Source: Betaproteobacteria bacterium
GTDB lineage: Bacteria; Pseudomonadota; Gammaproteobacteria; Burkholderiales; SG8-41
Assembly (NCBI GenBank): GCA_900299145.1
Contig: OMIN01000095.1
Coordinates: forward strand, 1 to 59,530
Length of the DNA: 59,530 nucleotides
Direction: 5' to 3'
Under the pieces are notes generated by a model, which saw only the letters and a program-made list of their open reading frames with translations, was not told where the DNA came from and did no database searches. Positions 8,116 to 16,523 of the stretch are shown in pieces (within the stretch, counting starts at the first letter, position 1; each line of letters starts with the position of its first letter). The position numbers and the translations under genes were made by a program.

Positions 8116-9211
8116 CATCCGCCACCCGCAGGGCTCGTTCAACCTCGACGCGCGCTTCGATTGCGGCGCGGGCGTCACCGCGCTGTTTGGCCGTTCCGGC
8201 GCGGGCAAGAGCAGCGTGGTGAATGCCATTGCCGGCTTGACGTGTCCGCGCGCAGGGCGCATCGCCCTAGGTGACGAGGTTTTGTTTGATGCCGCACGCG
8301 GCATCCACGTGCGCGCGGGACGGCGGCGCTTTGGTTACGTGTTTCAGGAGTCGCGCCTGTTTCCGCATTTGACCGTGCGGCAAAATCTGCTGTATTCGCA
8401 CTGGTTCGACCGCACGCTTTATTCAGAGGCGGATTTCGCGCATGTGGTGGATTTGCTGGGCATCGGTGAACTGCTGCAACGGCAGCCCGCCCAGTTATCG
8501 GGCGGCGAAAAACAGCGCGTCGCCATCGGCCGCGCGCTGCTGACCAAACCGCGTTTGCTGTTGCTGGACGAGCCATTGGCGTCACTCGATGCCGCACGCA
8601 AGCAGGAAATTCTTCGGTATCTGCGCCTGCTGCGCGACGAAACGCGCATCCCGATGATTTACGTGAGCCACGCGGTCGACGAAGTGTTGCAACTGGCGGA
8701 TCAGGTGGTGCTTCTGGATGCCGGCCGCGTGGCCGCAAGCGGCAGTGTCGAAGACGTCATGGGCCGGCCGGATTTACGGCCTGGCGGGGGATTATTTGAA
8801 GGCGGCGCGGTCATTGACACACGGGTCGGCGCCATTGATGACCAGGATGGGTTGGCCACGCTGAACTTCGAGGGTGGCGCGCTGACAGCTGGCGCGTCTG
8901 GCGCGAGCGTGGGTGAGCGCGTGCGCGTGCGCATACGCGCGCGAGACGTCTCAATTGCGCTGGAGCCGCCACGGCAAATCAGTATTCAGAACATTTTGTG
9001 CGGCACAATTGCGCGCGTGGATGCGCCCGAAGGCGGTGGGGCGGCTGGGGTGAGCGTGGCGATTACCGTGGGCTCGGCGACGCTGCGCGCGCGCGTGACC
9101 CAGCGCGCCGCGCGGCAACTGGCGCTGGCGCCCGGCATGACGGTCTACGCCTTGATCAAGGCCGTTTCGCTGGATCGCCGCATCGGATCTGATTTACAAA
9201 AAAATCAATAA
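8102..9211 (+). CDS. modC: Molybdate ABC transporter ATP-binding protein ModC
   Basis: A 369-residue ATPase: Walker A GRSGAGKSS (about 30-38), signature LSGGEKQRV (132-140), Walker B LLLLDEP (152-158) and H-loop YVSHAVDEV. The C-terminal part (about 275-360) is a MOP/TOBE domain (VRVRIRARDVSIALEPPRQISIQNILCG), as usual for ModC. The ATG at 8102 is preferred over the GTG at 8096 because GAGGGG at 8091-8096 gives a normal 5-nt spacing. It overlaps modB by 14 nt. The AT-rich motif starts within its last codons. Confidence 0.94.
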   Translation: MLSVDIRHPQGSFNLDARFDCGAGVTALFGRSGAGKSSVVNAIAGLTCPRAGRIALGDEVLFDAARGIHVRAGRRRFGYVFQESRLFPHLTVRQNLLYSHWFDRTLYSEADFAHVVDLLGIGELLQRQPAQLSGGEKQRVAIGRALLTKPRLLLLDEPLASLDAARKQEILRYLRLLRDETRIPMIYVSHAVDEVLQLADQVVLLDAGRVAASGSVEDVMGRPDLRPGGGLFEGGAVIDTRVGAIDDQDGLATLNFEGGALTAGASGASVGERVRVRIRARDVSIALEPPRQISIQNILCGTIARVDAPEGGGAAGVSVAITVGSATLRARVTQRAARQLALAPGMTVYALIKAVSLDRRIGSDLQKNQ

Positions 9212-9224
9212 AAACAAATACTTA
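9198..9224 (-). repeat. AT-rich boundary motif, copy 3
   Basis: On the minus strand it reads TAAGTATTTGTTTTTATTGA then TTTTTT. It spans the modC stop codon and ends 15 nt before the mobB start. Confidence 0.85.
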
Positions 9225-9227
9225 ATT

Positions 9228-9233
9228 TATAAT
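9228..9233 (+). promoter_or_regulatory. Possible -10 of a leaderless promoter for mobB
   Basis: TATAAT followed by exactly six bases and then the mobB ATG; no Shine-Dalgarno is present. The same spacing is seen for moaD. No good -35 is visible. Confidence 0.45.
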
Positions 9234-9239
9234 GACGCG

Positions 9240-9737
9240 ATGAAAATATTCGGATTCGCCGGTTACAGCGGCAGCGGCAAAACGACGCTGATCGAAAAAC
9301 TGATCCCGCTGTTTACTGCGCGTGGCTTAAAAGTGTCGCTGATCAAACACGCGCATCACACCTTCGACGTCGATACGCCGGGGAAAGATTCGTACCGTCA
9401 CCGCCATGCCGGCTGCACCGAAGTGCTGGTTACGTCGTCGCGGCGCTGGGTGCTGATGCACGAACTGCGCGGCGAGGCCGAGCCTGATTTGAACCAGCAG
9501 CTGGTGCACCTGTCGCCTTGTGATCTGGTGCTGGTGGAGGGCTTCAAGCACGACCCGATACCGAAAATCGAGGTTTACCGCGCCGGGGTGGGCGAGCCGT
9601 TGCTGCATCCCAACGACCCGAATATCGTCGCGGTGGCAAGTGACGCGGCGCTGGAAACCCGGCTGCCGCTGCTGGATCTGAACAATCCGACGCAGGTGGC
9701 TGCGTTCGTGCTTAAGCATTTGGGGCTGGGCACGTGA
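9240..9737 (+). CDS. mobB: Molybdopterin-guanine dinucleotide biosynthesis protein MobB
   Basis: A 165-residue GTP-binding protein. The N-terminus FGFAGYSGSGKTTLIEKLI carries the P-loop (residues 8-16). It is followed by VSLIKHAHHTFDVDTPGKDSYRHRHAG, the MobB/MobB-like signature, and LVLVEGFKHDPIPKIEVYR. It assists MobA in building molybdopterin guanine dinucleotide. MobA itself is not in the window. It lies between modC and moaD. No ribosome-binding site is visible; TATAAT ends 6 nt before the ATG. Confidence 0.93.
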   Translation: MKIFGFAGYSGSGKTTLIEKLIPLFTARGLKVSLIKHAHHTFDVDTPGKDSYRHRHAGCTEVLVTSSRRWVLMHELRGEAEPDLNQQLVHLSPCDLVLVEGFKHDPIPKIEVYRAGVGEPLLHPNDPNIVAVASDAALETRLPLLDLNNPTQVAAFVLKHLGLGT

Positions 9738-9761
9738 GCAAGAGGCCGGCGGGCCGGGCGT

Positions 9762-9767
9762 TATAAT
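9762..9767 (+). promoter_or_regulatory. Possible -10 of a leaderless promoter for moaD
   Basis: TATAAT, then six bases (CTCCCC), then the moaD ATG. There is no Shine-Dalgarno and no clear -35. Confidence 0.45.
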
Positions 9768-9773
9768 CTCCCC

Positions 9774-10028
9774 ATGATTACGTTACTGTATTTTGCCCGC
9801 CTGCGTGAGACCTTCGGCAAGAGTTCCGAGACGCTGGCGTTGCCCGCCGGTGCGGCGACACTGGAAACCGTGCGCGCGCTGCTCGCCGCGCGCGGCGGCG
9901 CGTGGGCGGTTGAGCTTGCGCCGGGGCGTGCCTTTCGCGCGGCGGTGATTCAGGATGTCGCCAACGGTGATACGCCAGTGAAAGACGGTGACGAAGTGGC
10001 GTTTTTTCCGCCGGTGACCGGAGGCTGA
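9774..10028 (+). CDS. moaD: Molybdopterin synthase small subunit MoaD
   Basis: An 84-residue ubiquitin-fold protein: ITLLYFARLRETFGKSSETLALP, KDGDEVAFFPPVTGG. The C-terminal Gly-Gly is the residue pair that is adenylated and thiocarboxylated to donate sulfur to precursor Z. The large subunit gene moaE begins 7 nt after its stop. A TATAAT box six nt before the ATG and the lack of a Shine-Dalgarno suggest its own leaderless transcript. Confidence 0.95.
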   Translation: MITLLYFARLRETFGKSSETLALPAGAATLETVRALLAARGGAWAVELAPGRAFRAAVIQDVANGDTPVKDGDEVAFFPPVTGG

Positions 10029-10035
10029 GCCAGCG

Positions 10036-10494
10036 ATGAACGTGCGTGTGCAAATGGAGGATTTTGACGTCAGCCGCGAAATCGCCGCCGTGCGCGCGGG
10101 CAATCCGCGCATTGGCGCCGTTGCCAGTTTTGTTGGCGTGGTGCGCGATCTGAACGATGGCAGTAGCGTGGCCGAGATGACGCTGGAACACTATCCGGGC
10201 ATGACCGAAAAATCCATCGAGGCCATCATCAACGAGGCGCGCGGCCGCTGGGACGTGATGAATGCGCGGGTGATCCACCGCGTCGGCACGTTAAAGCCAC
10301 TGGATCAGATCGTGCTGGTGGTGGTGGCGAGCGGCCATCGCGGTGATGCCTTCGCCGCGTGCGAGTTCATCATGGATTATCTGAAAACCCGTGCGCCATT
10401 CTGGAAGAAGGAAGAGACGCCCAACGGCGGGCGCTGGGTCGATGCGCGCGCGGCGGATGACGCGGCCGCCGAGCGTTGGCAAAAAAATCCATGA
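10036..10494 (+). CDS. moaE: Molybdopterin synthase catalytic subunit MoaE
   Basis: A 152-residue protein with MoaE features: [31 protein letters not shown], the [22 protein letters not shown] core, and the catalytic lysine segment [13 protein letters not shown]. With MoaD it inserts the two dithiolene sulfurs into cyclic pyranopterin monophosphate. Its stop overlaps the crcB start by four bases (ATGA). Confidence 0.95.
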   Translation: MNVRVQMEDFDVSREIAAVRAGNPRIGAVASFVGVVRDLNDGSSVAEMTLEHYPGMTEKSIEAIINEARGRWDVMNARVIHRVGTLKPLDQIVLVVVASGHRGDAFAACEFIMDYLKTRAPFWKKEETPNGGRWVDARAADDAAAERWQKNP

Positions 10495-10877
10495 ACGCGG
10501 TGGGCTTTGCCGCCGTGGGCGCTGGCGCCGCCATTGGCGCGTGGCTGCGTTGGGCGCTGGGCCTTGGGCTGAATGCGCTGTTGCCGAATCTGCCACTGGG
10601 AACACTGGCAGCCAATCTCATGGGCGGATTTTTGATCGGTGTGGTGGTGGAGCTCTTCACATTACATCCGGTGGTGCCGCCGGAAGTGCGCCTCTTTGTG
10701 ATCACCGGTTTTCTCGGCGGACTCACCACGTTTTCAACGTTCTCGGCGGAAGCGGTCGGGCTGCTGCAGCGTCAGCAGTTCGGCTGGGCATTTGCGCTCA
10801 TAGGCACGCACTTGCTGGGCTCACTGCTGATGACGCTGGCGGGGATCGCTGTCGTGCGGCAGTTCGTAAATTATTAA
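10491..10877 (+). CDS. crcB: Fluoride exporter CrcB (Fluc)
   Basis: A 128-residue four-helix membrane protein: [58 protein letters not shown] and a last helix [15 protein letters not shown]. The [10 protein letters not shown] motif is diagnostic of dual-topology Fluc fluoride channels. The start is the ATG overlapping the moaE stop. No fluoride riboswitch is visible, as expected for an internal operon position. Confidence 0.93.
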   Translation: MNAVGFAAVGAGAAIGAWLRWALGLGLNALLPNLPLGTLAANLMGGFLIGVVVELFTLHPVVPPEVRLFVITGFLGGLTTFSTFSAEAVGLLQRQQFGWAFALIGTHLLGSLLMTLAGIAVVRQFVNY

Positions 10878-10893
10878 TTAAAACAAATACTTA
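10872..10893 (-). repeat. AT-rich boundary motif, copy 4
   Basis: On the minus strand it reads TAAGTATTTGTTTTAATTAA. It spans the crcB stop in the convergent gap before the coiled-coil gene. This is one of only two copies not near a gene start. Confidence 0.85.
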
Positions 10894-10994
10894 CGATTTT
10901 CCTGCGGTGCGGCCACGTTGTGCCTGCGTTCCGCCCTTTTCGTGCCTACAGTGCGCCTGCGTGGAATTTCGCCTTGCCGGTCTTGGCGAGCGGG

Positions 10995-13811
10995 CTATTT
11001 CGCGGCGGCTTTATCCGGCGTGGCGCGCACGTTTTGCCATTCGCCATCCAACCGCAAATTGATCGGCGCCCCGGTTGCCATGTCTGCCACGGGCTTTGCG
11101 CCAACCGTTGACTGCGGCGCGCTGGTTGGTGTTTGCGATTTTGAACCCGCGAAATAAGCGCCGCCGCCCACTGCCGCCAGCAATACCGCCGTGGCCGCCA
11201 TGCGCCGGTTTCGCGATCGGCGTTGCGCAATTTCGTAGAAATCCACCGCCTTGCCTTGCAGCGCCAGTTCGGCTGCGCCGCGTTTTTGTGTAGCTTCGGC
11301 CAGCGCTTTCGCTGCGCGCAGGCGGCCTTGTTCTTCGGTGTAGGCGCGGTCTTTGGCTTCCTTGGCCTGACGAGCGGCTTCTTCGGCGGCGGCTTCTTCC
11401 TTGGCGCGTTCCTCTGCGCTGATGCGTGCCTGTGCATCGGCGGCTTCGCGCTCAGCCGCGAGTTGCGCGGCGTGCGTTTCCGCCTGGAAGCGCTGCTCGG
11501 CGGCGAGCCGGGCGGCTTCTTCCTCCGATTGCCGTTTCCTGGCGGCTTCCAGTGCGGCGGCTTCGGCGTCTGCGCGCGCCTGCGCCTGCGCCCGCAGCGC
11601 TTCTTCGTTATTCCTGCTCGCCAGCGCGGCGGCCGCGGCGCGTGAGTCGGCTTCGGCTGCCTCTGTGGCTAAGCGCTGCGCTTCGGTCTCGGCGTCGATG
11701 AGCGATTTTGCCCTGGCGGCAGTGTCCTGCTCGGTGGCGATGCGCAAGACTGCCGCCTGATGCGCGGCGGATTCCGCCTCGGCGCGCGCGCTCGACTGTG
11801 CGGCGGCGGCCTGTTCAGCATCGGCACGGCGCGTGGCCGCTTGCAACGCGGCTGCTTCGGCGTGGGTGAGCGCCTGCGCCGCCTCGATGGCGGCGGCATC
11901 AAGGCGCGCGCGTTCCCGCAACTGGCACTCTAGCGTTTCCTCCGCAATGCGCCGCGCGGTGGCGGCCTCGCTGAACGCCCGTTCGGCTTCCGTTCGGGCC
12001 TTCGCGGCTTGTGTGGCGGCGGCTTCGGCGTCAATCAGCGTACGGGATTTATCAGCGGTGATCTGTTCAGCCGCGATACGTTCGGTTGCGGCCTGTCCCG
12101 CTGCGGCCTCCGCGTCTGCAAGCGCACGCGCTTGCGCGGCAGCAGATTGTTCGGCTTGTTCACGCTGCAGCGCTGCCTGTTCCGCCGCGCGCTCGGCAGC
12201 TTCGCGGCGCAGCGCGGCATCAAGCGCCTGCGCGTCGGCCTGCTGGCGGGCCTGCGCCTGTTGCAGCAACGCTTCCTCGGCGGCCTTGCGTTCGGCCGCC
12301 TCGCGTTCCAGCGCCTGTTCCGCCTGCAGTTTTTGTTGCGCGCTATGTTGCAGTTCGGCTTCTGCCCTGGCTTGTTCCTGCGCTGCGCGTTTTGCGGCGG
12401 CGTTTTCGGACAGGATTTTTTGCGTGGAGCCCAGCGCCAGAATGTTCGACCGCGTGGTGCTTTGCGCGGCCTCGAGCACGCGCCGTGTCTCCGCAATCAC
12501 CGCTTCGACTTTCGCGCGTTCGGCCATGCGTTCATGGGCCTCGGCTTCGGCGGCTTCGCGTTCCTTTGCCAGACGCAACGCTTCGTTTTCGGCCTGTGCG
12601 CGCGCTTCAGCGGCACGCGCAGCCTCTGTTTCGGCAGCAGCGCGCGCCTCGGCCTGCTGTTCGGCTTCGTGTTCGGCGTGGGCGCGCGCTTGCGCAAGTT
12701 CGGCCGCGTCGCGTTCGGCTTCGGCCCGTTCCTTGGCTTGACGTTCGGCTTCCTGTTCGCCCGCCAGACGCGCTTCGGCGGCCTTGAGCGCGGCCTGCTC
12801 GTTGTATTCGCGTTCCTTGGCGGCGGCGAGCAATGCCGCTTCAGCCTCGGCACGTTTGTGGGCTTCGGCTTGCTGTTCGGCTTCCAACTGCTGCTGCCGC
12901 GCGGCGGCTTCGGCGAGTGCGCGTTCAGCTTCGGCGCGTTCGCGTGCGGCGCGTGCTGCTTCGGCCTCCGCGTCCGCTTTGGCCTGCAGTGCATTTCGTA
13001 TCTCGCCGGATTCGGCCAGGGCATGCGCCGATGCCGTGGATGCCTCGGTGTCCGCATGCGCGCGCTGCCTGAGCGTCTCGATTTCCTGCTGCGTTTGCGC
13101 CAGCATCGCTTCCACGGAGGCCTTCACGCCGGCCTGCCGTCGGGCTTCAGCCTCCGCAGCTGCGCGTTCCTCTTCGAGACGCCGCGCTTCGCTTTCTGCG
13201 TGCAGGCGCGCCTCGGTGGCCTGTGCCGCTTCGGTTTCGGCCGTTGCGCGTTTTGCAGCCTGCCTTGCGGCTTCGGCTTCGGCAGCTTCGCGCTCCTTCG
13301 CCACGCGCAGCGCTTCGTTTTCCGCTTTTGCCAGCGCCTCTGCGGCCCGTGCGGCTTGCGCTTCGGCTTCTGCGCGTCTGTTGGTTTCGGCAAGCGCGGC
13401 TTCGTCAGCCTGTTGACGTTCGGCGGCTGCAGCGGCCAATGCCTTGTCGGCCTCGGCTTTTTGCTGCATGACGCGCGCGGCCTCGGCCTCGGCTTTTGCC
13501 TTTTCCTCGGCGAGCGCTTTGGCTTGGGCTTCCTTCTGCTGATCCTCCTGTGCGGCTTGCAGCGCCAGCAGGTTGGCCTGAGTGCGACTTTTCGCGCGTT
13601 CAATTTGCGCCAGTGTGTGCTCTATCATGGCCTCGGCCTTGTGGCGGGCCTCGGTGTTCGTCCTGGCTTCGTTCTCGGCGGCTTCGCGCGCCGATGACAA
13701 CTTGGCCGCTTCGATCTCGGCGGCGGCCCGTTGCTCGGCGGCCTTGCGCGCCGCGGCTTCGGCGGCTGCGCGTTGTTGGGCTTGCGCGAGCAGCGTTTTT
13801 TCCGCTTCCAC
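10995..13811 (-). CDS. Very long Ala/Glu-rich coiled-coil membrane protein
   Basis: At least 938 residues, almost all Ala/Glu/Arg/Lys/Gln heptads (repeats such as AEAEAARxAxERAxAE), predicting one long coiled coil. A basic patch (RRSRNRR) then leads into a single membrane helix (MAATAVLLAAVGGGAYFA) and a 50-residue tail. No known domain is recognised; TolA-, kinetochore- or IgA-binding-like hits would be composition artefacts. The given start is a GTG without a Shine-Dalgarno. The same frame runs 43 codons further upstream to a TAG at 13941 and, beyond it, into the HD-GYP regulator. The two may have been one gene. Confidence 0.65.
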   Translation of the reverse strand: MEAEKTLLAQAQQRAAAEAAARKAAEQRAAAEIEAAKLSSAREAAENEARTNTEARHKAEAMIEHTLAQIERAKSRTQANLLALQAAQEDQQKEAQAKALAEEKAKAEAEAARVMQQKAEADKALAAAAAERQQADEAALAETNRRAEAEAQAARAAEALAKAENEALRVAKEREAAEAEAARQAAKRATAETEAAQATEARLHAESEARRLEEERAAAEAEARRQAGVKASVEAMLAQTQQEIETLRQRAHADTEASTASAHALAESGEIRNALQAKADAEAEAARAARERAEAERALAEAAARQQQLEAEQQAEAHKRAEAEAALLAAAKEREYNEQAALKAAEARLAGEQEAERQAKERAEAERDAAELAQARAHAEHEAEQQAEARAAAETEAARAAEARAQAENEALRLAKEREAAEAEAHERMAERAKVEAVIAETRRVLEAAQSTTRSNILALGSTQKILSENAAAKRAAQEQARAEAELQHSAQQKLQAEQALEREAAERKAAEEALLQQAQARQQADAQALDAALRREAAERAAEQAALQREQAEQSAAAQARALADAEAAAGQAATERIAAEQITADKSRTLIDAEAAATQAAKARTEAERAFSEAATARRIAEETLECQLRERARLDAAAIEAAQALTHAEAAALQAATRRADAEQAAAAQSSARAEAESAAHQAAVLRIATEQDTAARAKSLIDAETEAQRLATEAAEADSRAAAAALASRNNEEALRAQAQARADAEAAALEAARKRQSEEEAARLAAEQRFQAETHAAQLAAEREAADAQARISAEERAKEEAAAEEAARQAKEAKDRAYTEEQGRLRAAKALAEATQKRGAAELALQGKAVDFYEIAQRRSRNRRMAATAVLLAAVGGGAYFAGSKSQTPTSAPQSTVGAKPVADMATGAPINLRLDGEWQNVRATPDKAAAK

Positions 13812-13940
13812 GCGGCCATTGGCCAGCCGTGCGGCTTCCTGTTCGGCGGCGGCGCGTGCTTCCGCAGTACGTTTGAAGGCTTCTTCGGCGAGTTGTTTTT
13901 CGCTCGCCGAGCGGATGGCTTCGAGTTCGGCCTGATTGCG

Positions 13941-13943
13941 CTA
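13941..13943 (-). other. Single in-frame TAG joining two long open frames
   Basis: This stop ends the HD-GYP protein (..ERALRLAR), yet the frame continues at once as RNQAELEAIRSASEKQLAEE into the coiled-coil frame. A CAG-to-TAG change would account for it. Confidence 0.7.
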
Positions 13944-15131
13944 GCGCGCGAGCCGCAGTGCGCGCTCTTCATCGGCGGTGGCTTTTTGCAGACGCGCAAC
14001 GCCTTCAGGGTCACGCTTGGCGGCAGGGTTGGGCGGCACCAGCGACCGTTTGTCTGGCGCGGTGGGCGAGGCGAAATCCAGATCGACCAGATCGCCCAGT
14101 TGATCCGCGTACGTGTCGCGAATCGCGCGCATGTCGGGCAGCACCTGCTTTAACGCGGCGACGATGGCTGGGTCAAATTGCGTGCCTGATGCACGTTCGA
14201 TGAGTGACATCGCGCCATCGATGGGCAAGGGCTCCTGATGAAAACGCGTAACCGTCAGCGCTTCAAACGTATCGACCGCTGCCATGACGCGGCCCGGCCA
14301 CGGAATATCTTCGCCCTTGAGGCCCTTCGGATACCCGTTACCGTCCCAGCGTTCGTGATGGGTCAAGGCCAGCGTGCGCGCCAGCGACAGCAGCGGATCA
14401 TCGTGCACGCCAATGATTTCCGCGCCGATTTCGGCGTGCTTTTTCATCTGCTCCCACTCGGGCGCGGAAAGCCCGCTGGATTTATGCAGCACCTGTGCCG
14501 GAACGCCGAGCTTGCCGATATCGTGCAGAGGCGCCGCCTTCATCATCAAGTCGGCGAGATCGGGTTTGGCACCAGCGGCTTCGGCTATGAGACGCGCGTA
14601 GTGGCCCAGCCGCACCACCCGGTTACCAACCGCCGTGCTCTCGTGATATTCCATGGTGCGCGCGAGACGCCGCACCAGTTGCACACGGGCGGTTTCGAGT
14701 TCTTCGGTGCGTTCGCGCACCAGCGCTTCCTGCTGGCGGCGGCGGTAGGACAGTTCCAGGTGATTGCGCACGCGTGCGCGCAGCACCTCGGCGTTGAGCG
14801 GCTTGATGATGTAATCGGCGGCGCCGATCTGGAAACCCTTGACCACGTCCGCCGGCTCGTCGCGGCCGGTCAGGAAAATCACGGGAATTTCTGCCGTGGC
14901 TGCGGTGACCTTGAGCGCGCGGCAGACATCGTGGCCACTGGAGCCGGGCATGTCGACATCAAGCAGAATCAGGTCCGGCGCGGGCTTTTCCAGTGCGCGC
15001 TTTAGCTCCGAACGGCCGTCAAAAGCGGGCCGCAGGGTGTAGGTATCCTGCAGCACCGACATGATCAGGTCGCGGATGTCCTCCGTATCGTCTACGACAA
15101 GGATGATGGGTTTTGCGGGTTCGTTCGCCAT
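13941..15131 (-). CDS. Response regulator with REC and HD-GYP domains (RpfG-like)
   Basis: A 396-residue protein. The receiver domain (about 8-122) has DD at 14-15, the phosphorylated aspartate D58 in LLDVDMPG, and K110 in YIIKPL. A short coiled linker follows, then an HD-GYP phosphodiesterase domain with H203-D204 (PLHDIGKLG), KHAEIG, THHERWDGNGYP (G266-Y267-P268) and VDTFEALT. It should hydrolyse cyclic di-GMP when phosphorylated. No histidine kinase gene is adjacent. Its C-terminal helix is interrupted by TAG and continues in frame into the coiled-coil gene, suggesting that the enzyme once had, or still makes by readthrough, a membrane-anchored stalk. Confidence 0.9.
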   Translation of the reverse strand: MANEPAKPIILVVDDTEDIRDLIMSVLQDTYTLRPAFDGRSELKRALEKPAPDLILLDVDMPGSSGHDVCRALKVTAATAEIPVIFLTGRDEPADVVKGFQIGAADYIIKPLNAEVLRARVRNHLELSYRRRQQEALVRERTEELETARVQLVRRLARTMEYHESTAVGNRVVRLGHYARLIAEAAGAKPDLADLMMKAAPLHDIGKLGVPAQVLHKSSGLSAPEWEQMKKHAEIGAEIIGVHDDPLLSLARTLALTHHERWDGNGYPKGLKGEDIPWPGRVMAAVDTFEALTVTRFHQEPLPIDGAMSLIERASGTQFDPAIVAALKQVLPDMRAIRDTYADQLGDLVDLDFASPTAPDKRSLVPPNPAAKRDPEGVARLQKATADEERALRLAR

Positions 15132-15390
15132 GCCAGCAATGCCTGGAATATCTGAATGATGTCAGAGTTCTATCGGAAAGTGTCGGCGTAATTCCCGTAT
15201 AACATTAGCGCGATGTGGCGGCGAATTATCTGTTATATCTGTTGTAACCGAGCCCGCTGAACCCATTCCGTGAAATGCACGCCATATTTGCGTCTCCCGC
15301 AGTGCAAATCCGCAGTCAAAAATGCCTTACCTGACAGTTTGGGAATGTATCATACCAATGGCTGATACTGACGAAGGCGAATCAGCTGGC

Positions 15391-16461
15391 ATGCACAAAA
15401 TGAAACATGAAGGAAAAGTGAATCCGAGGGACTTGCGCACAGGCGCGGTGCGGGCAGGGCAATGTGCAGTCGCAGTGGGGTTGATCGCGGCGGCCACAGT
15501 CGCGACGTGGCCGGAAGGGGCGGCGGCGCAGTCCGTGCAGTCGCCACAGTCGGTCTTGCAGGACTTGCGCTCGCGCCCGATACGTCTTGTTGTTGCCGCT
15601 GCGGCGGGCGGCGGCTCCGACATTACCGCGCGCCACGTCGCGAGAACCATGGGCGAACAAATGCGTCATTCAGTGCTGGTGGAAAACCGCCCTGGCGCGG
15701 GCTCCGCCACCGGCACCGAATATGCCGCCAAAGCCACGCCCGACGGCCACACACTGCTGGTGTCGACCGGCAGCTCCATGGTGATGAACGGGTTTCTCTA
15801 CAAGAATTTGCCGTACGACGCGCTTCGAGATTTTGCCGCGGTGGGCTTCATCGCGGCGTACCCGTTTGTGCTGATCGCGCGCAACGACCTGCCCGCGAAC
15901 AATCTCGCGGAGTTCATGAAATTCGCGCGTGAACGCCCCGGCAAACTCAACTATGGCTCGGCCGGCGTGGGCACCTTGCAACATGTGTGGGGCACGATTT
16001 TGCTGAAGGGCATGGGGCTTGATCTGTTGCACGTGCCGTACAAGGGTGCCGCCATGGCGACGCAGGAAATGATCGGCGGGCGCATTGAGGTCATGTTCGA
16101 CAATCTCTCGGCCGCGCGCGGCCCGATAGCCGCCGGGCGGGTGAAGGCGCTGGCGGTGTCGTCGGCGCAGCGCGCGCCGCAACTGCCCAACGTGCCCACC
16201 GTCAACGAAAGTGGTGTCGCGCGCTTCGACGGCGAAAGCTGGATGGGCATGTTTGCGCCGGCGGCAACACCGCCCGCGGTGGTTAACACGCTGCGCTCTC
16301 TATTCCAGGACGTGGTGCGCGATGCGCAATTCGTCGCGCGCATCGAAGCCGCCGGCGGGCGCGTGATGAATATTCCGCCGCAACAGCAGCAGGCGTTTTT
16401 GCGCAGCGAAAGCGAGCGCTGGGGGCGGTTGATCCGGCAATATGAGGTGACGGCGCAGTAG
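15391..16461 (+). CDS. Bug-family (tripartite tricarboxylate) receptor
   Basis: A periplasmic binding protein of the Bug/TctC family. A basic start and signal peptide (VAVGLIAAATVATWPEGAAAQ) lead into RPIRLVVAAAAGGGSDITARHVARTMG, VENRPGAGSATGTEYAAKATPDGHTLLV, the LPYDALRDFAAV motif and KLNYGSAGVGTLQHVWGTILLKGMGLDLLHVPYKGAA. Such proteins bind carboxylates or related small molecules. The frame is open from 15322, but the ATG at 15391 or 15400 best fits a signal peptide. No TctA/TctB genes are adjacent, so it is an orphan receptor. Confidence 0.88.
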   Translation: MHKMKHEGKVNPRDLRTGAVRAGQCAVAVGLIAAATVATWPEGAAAQSVQSPQSVLQDLRSRPIRLVVAAAAGGGSDITARHVARTMGEQMRHSVLVENRPGAGSATGTEYAAKATPDGHTLLVSTGSSMVMNGFLYKNLPYDALRDFAAVGFIAAYPFVLIARNDLPANNLAEFMKFARERPGKLNYGSAGVGTLQHVWGTILLKGMGLDLLHVPYKGAAMATQEMIGGRIEVMFDNLSAARGPIAAGRVKALAVSSAQRAPQLPNVPTVNESGVARFDGESWMGMFAPAATPPAVVNTLRSLFQDVVRDAQFVARIEAAGGRVMNIPPQQQQAFLRSESERWGRLIRQYEVTAQ

Positions 16462-16494
16462 AAGCGCTGTTCGGGATATCAACGAGAGTTTGTT

Positions 16495-16522
16495 TAAGTA
16501 TTTGTTTTAATTGATATTTTTT
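16495..16522 (+). repeat. AT-rich boundary motif, copy 5
   Basis: Reads TAAGTATTTGTTTTAATTGA then TATTTTTT. It ends one base before the ATG of the cNMP-domain gene, leaving no room for a Shine-Dalgarno. Confidence 0.88.
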
Positions 16523-16523
16523 A

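Noticed and set aside
10400-10490. Fluoride riboswitch before crcB
   Set aside because: crcB starts inside the moaE stop codon, leaving no leader, and the upstream bases are moaE coding sequence.
12009-13697. A 562-codon open frame on the plus strand (and others of 200-300 codons nearby)
   Set aside because: It is antisense to the coiled-coil gene. The repetitive GCG/GCC-rich codons of that gene keep several other frames open; the translations are low-complexity and match no family.
13941-13943. TAG as a pyrrolysine codon
   Set aside because: Pyrrolysine machinery is not expected in this group, and the stop lies in a plain coiled-coil stretch, not an active site. Mutation or error is more likely.
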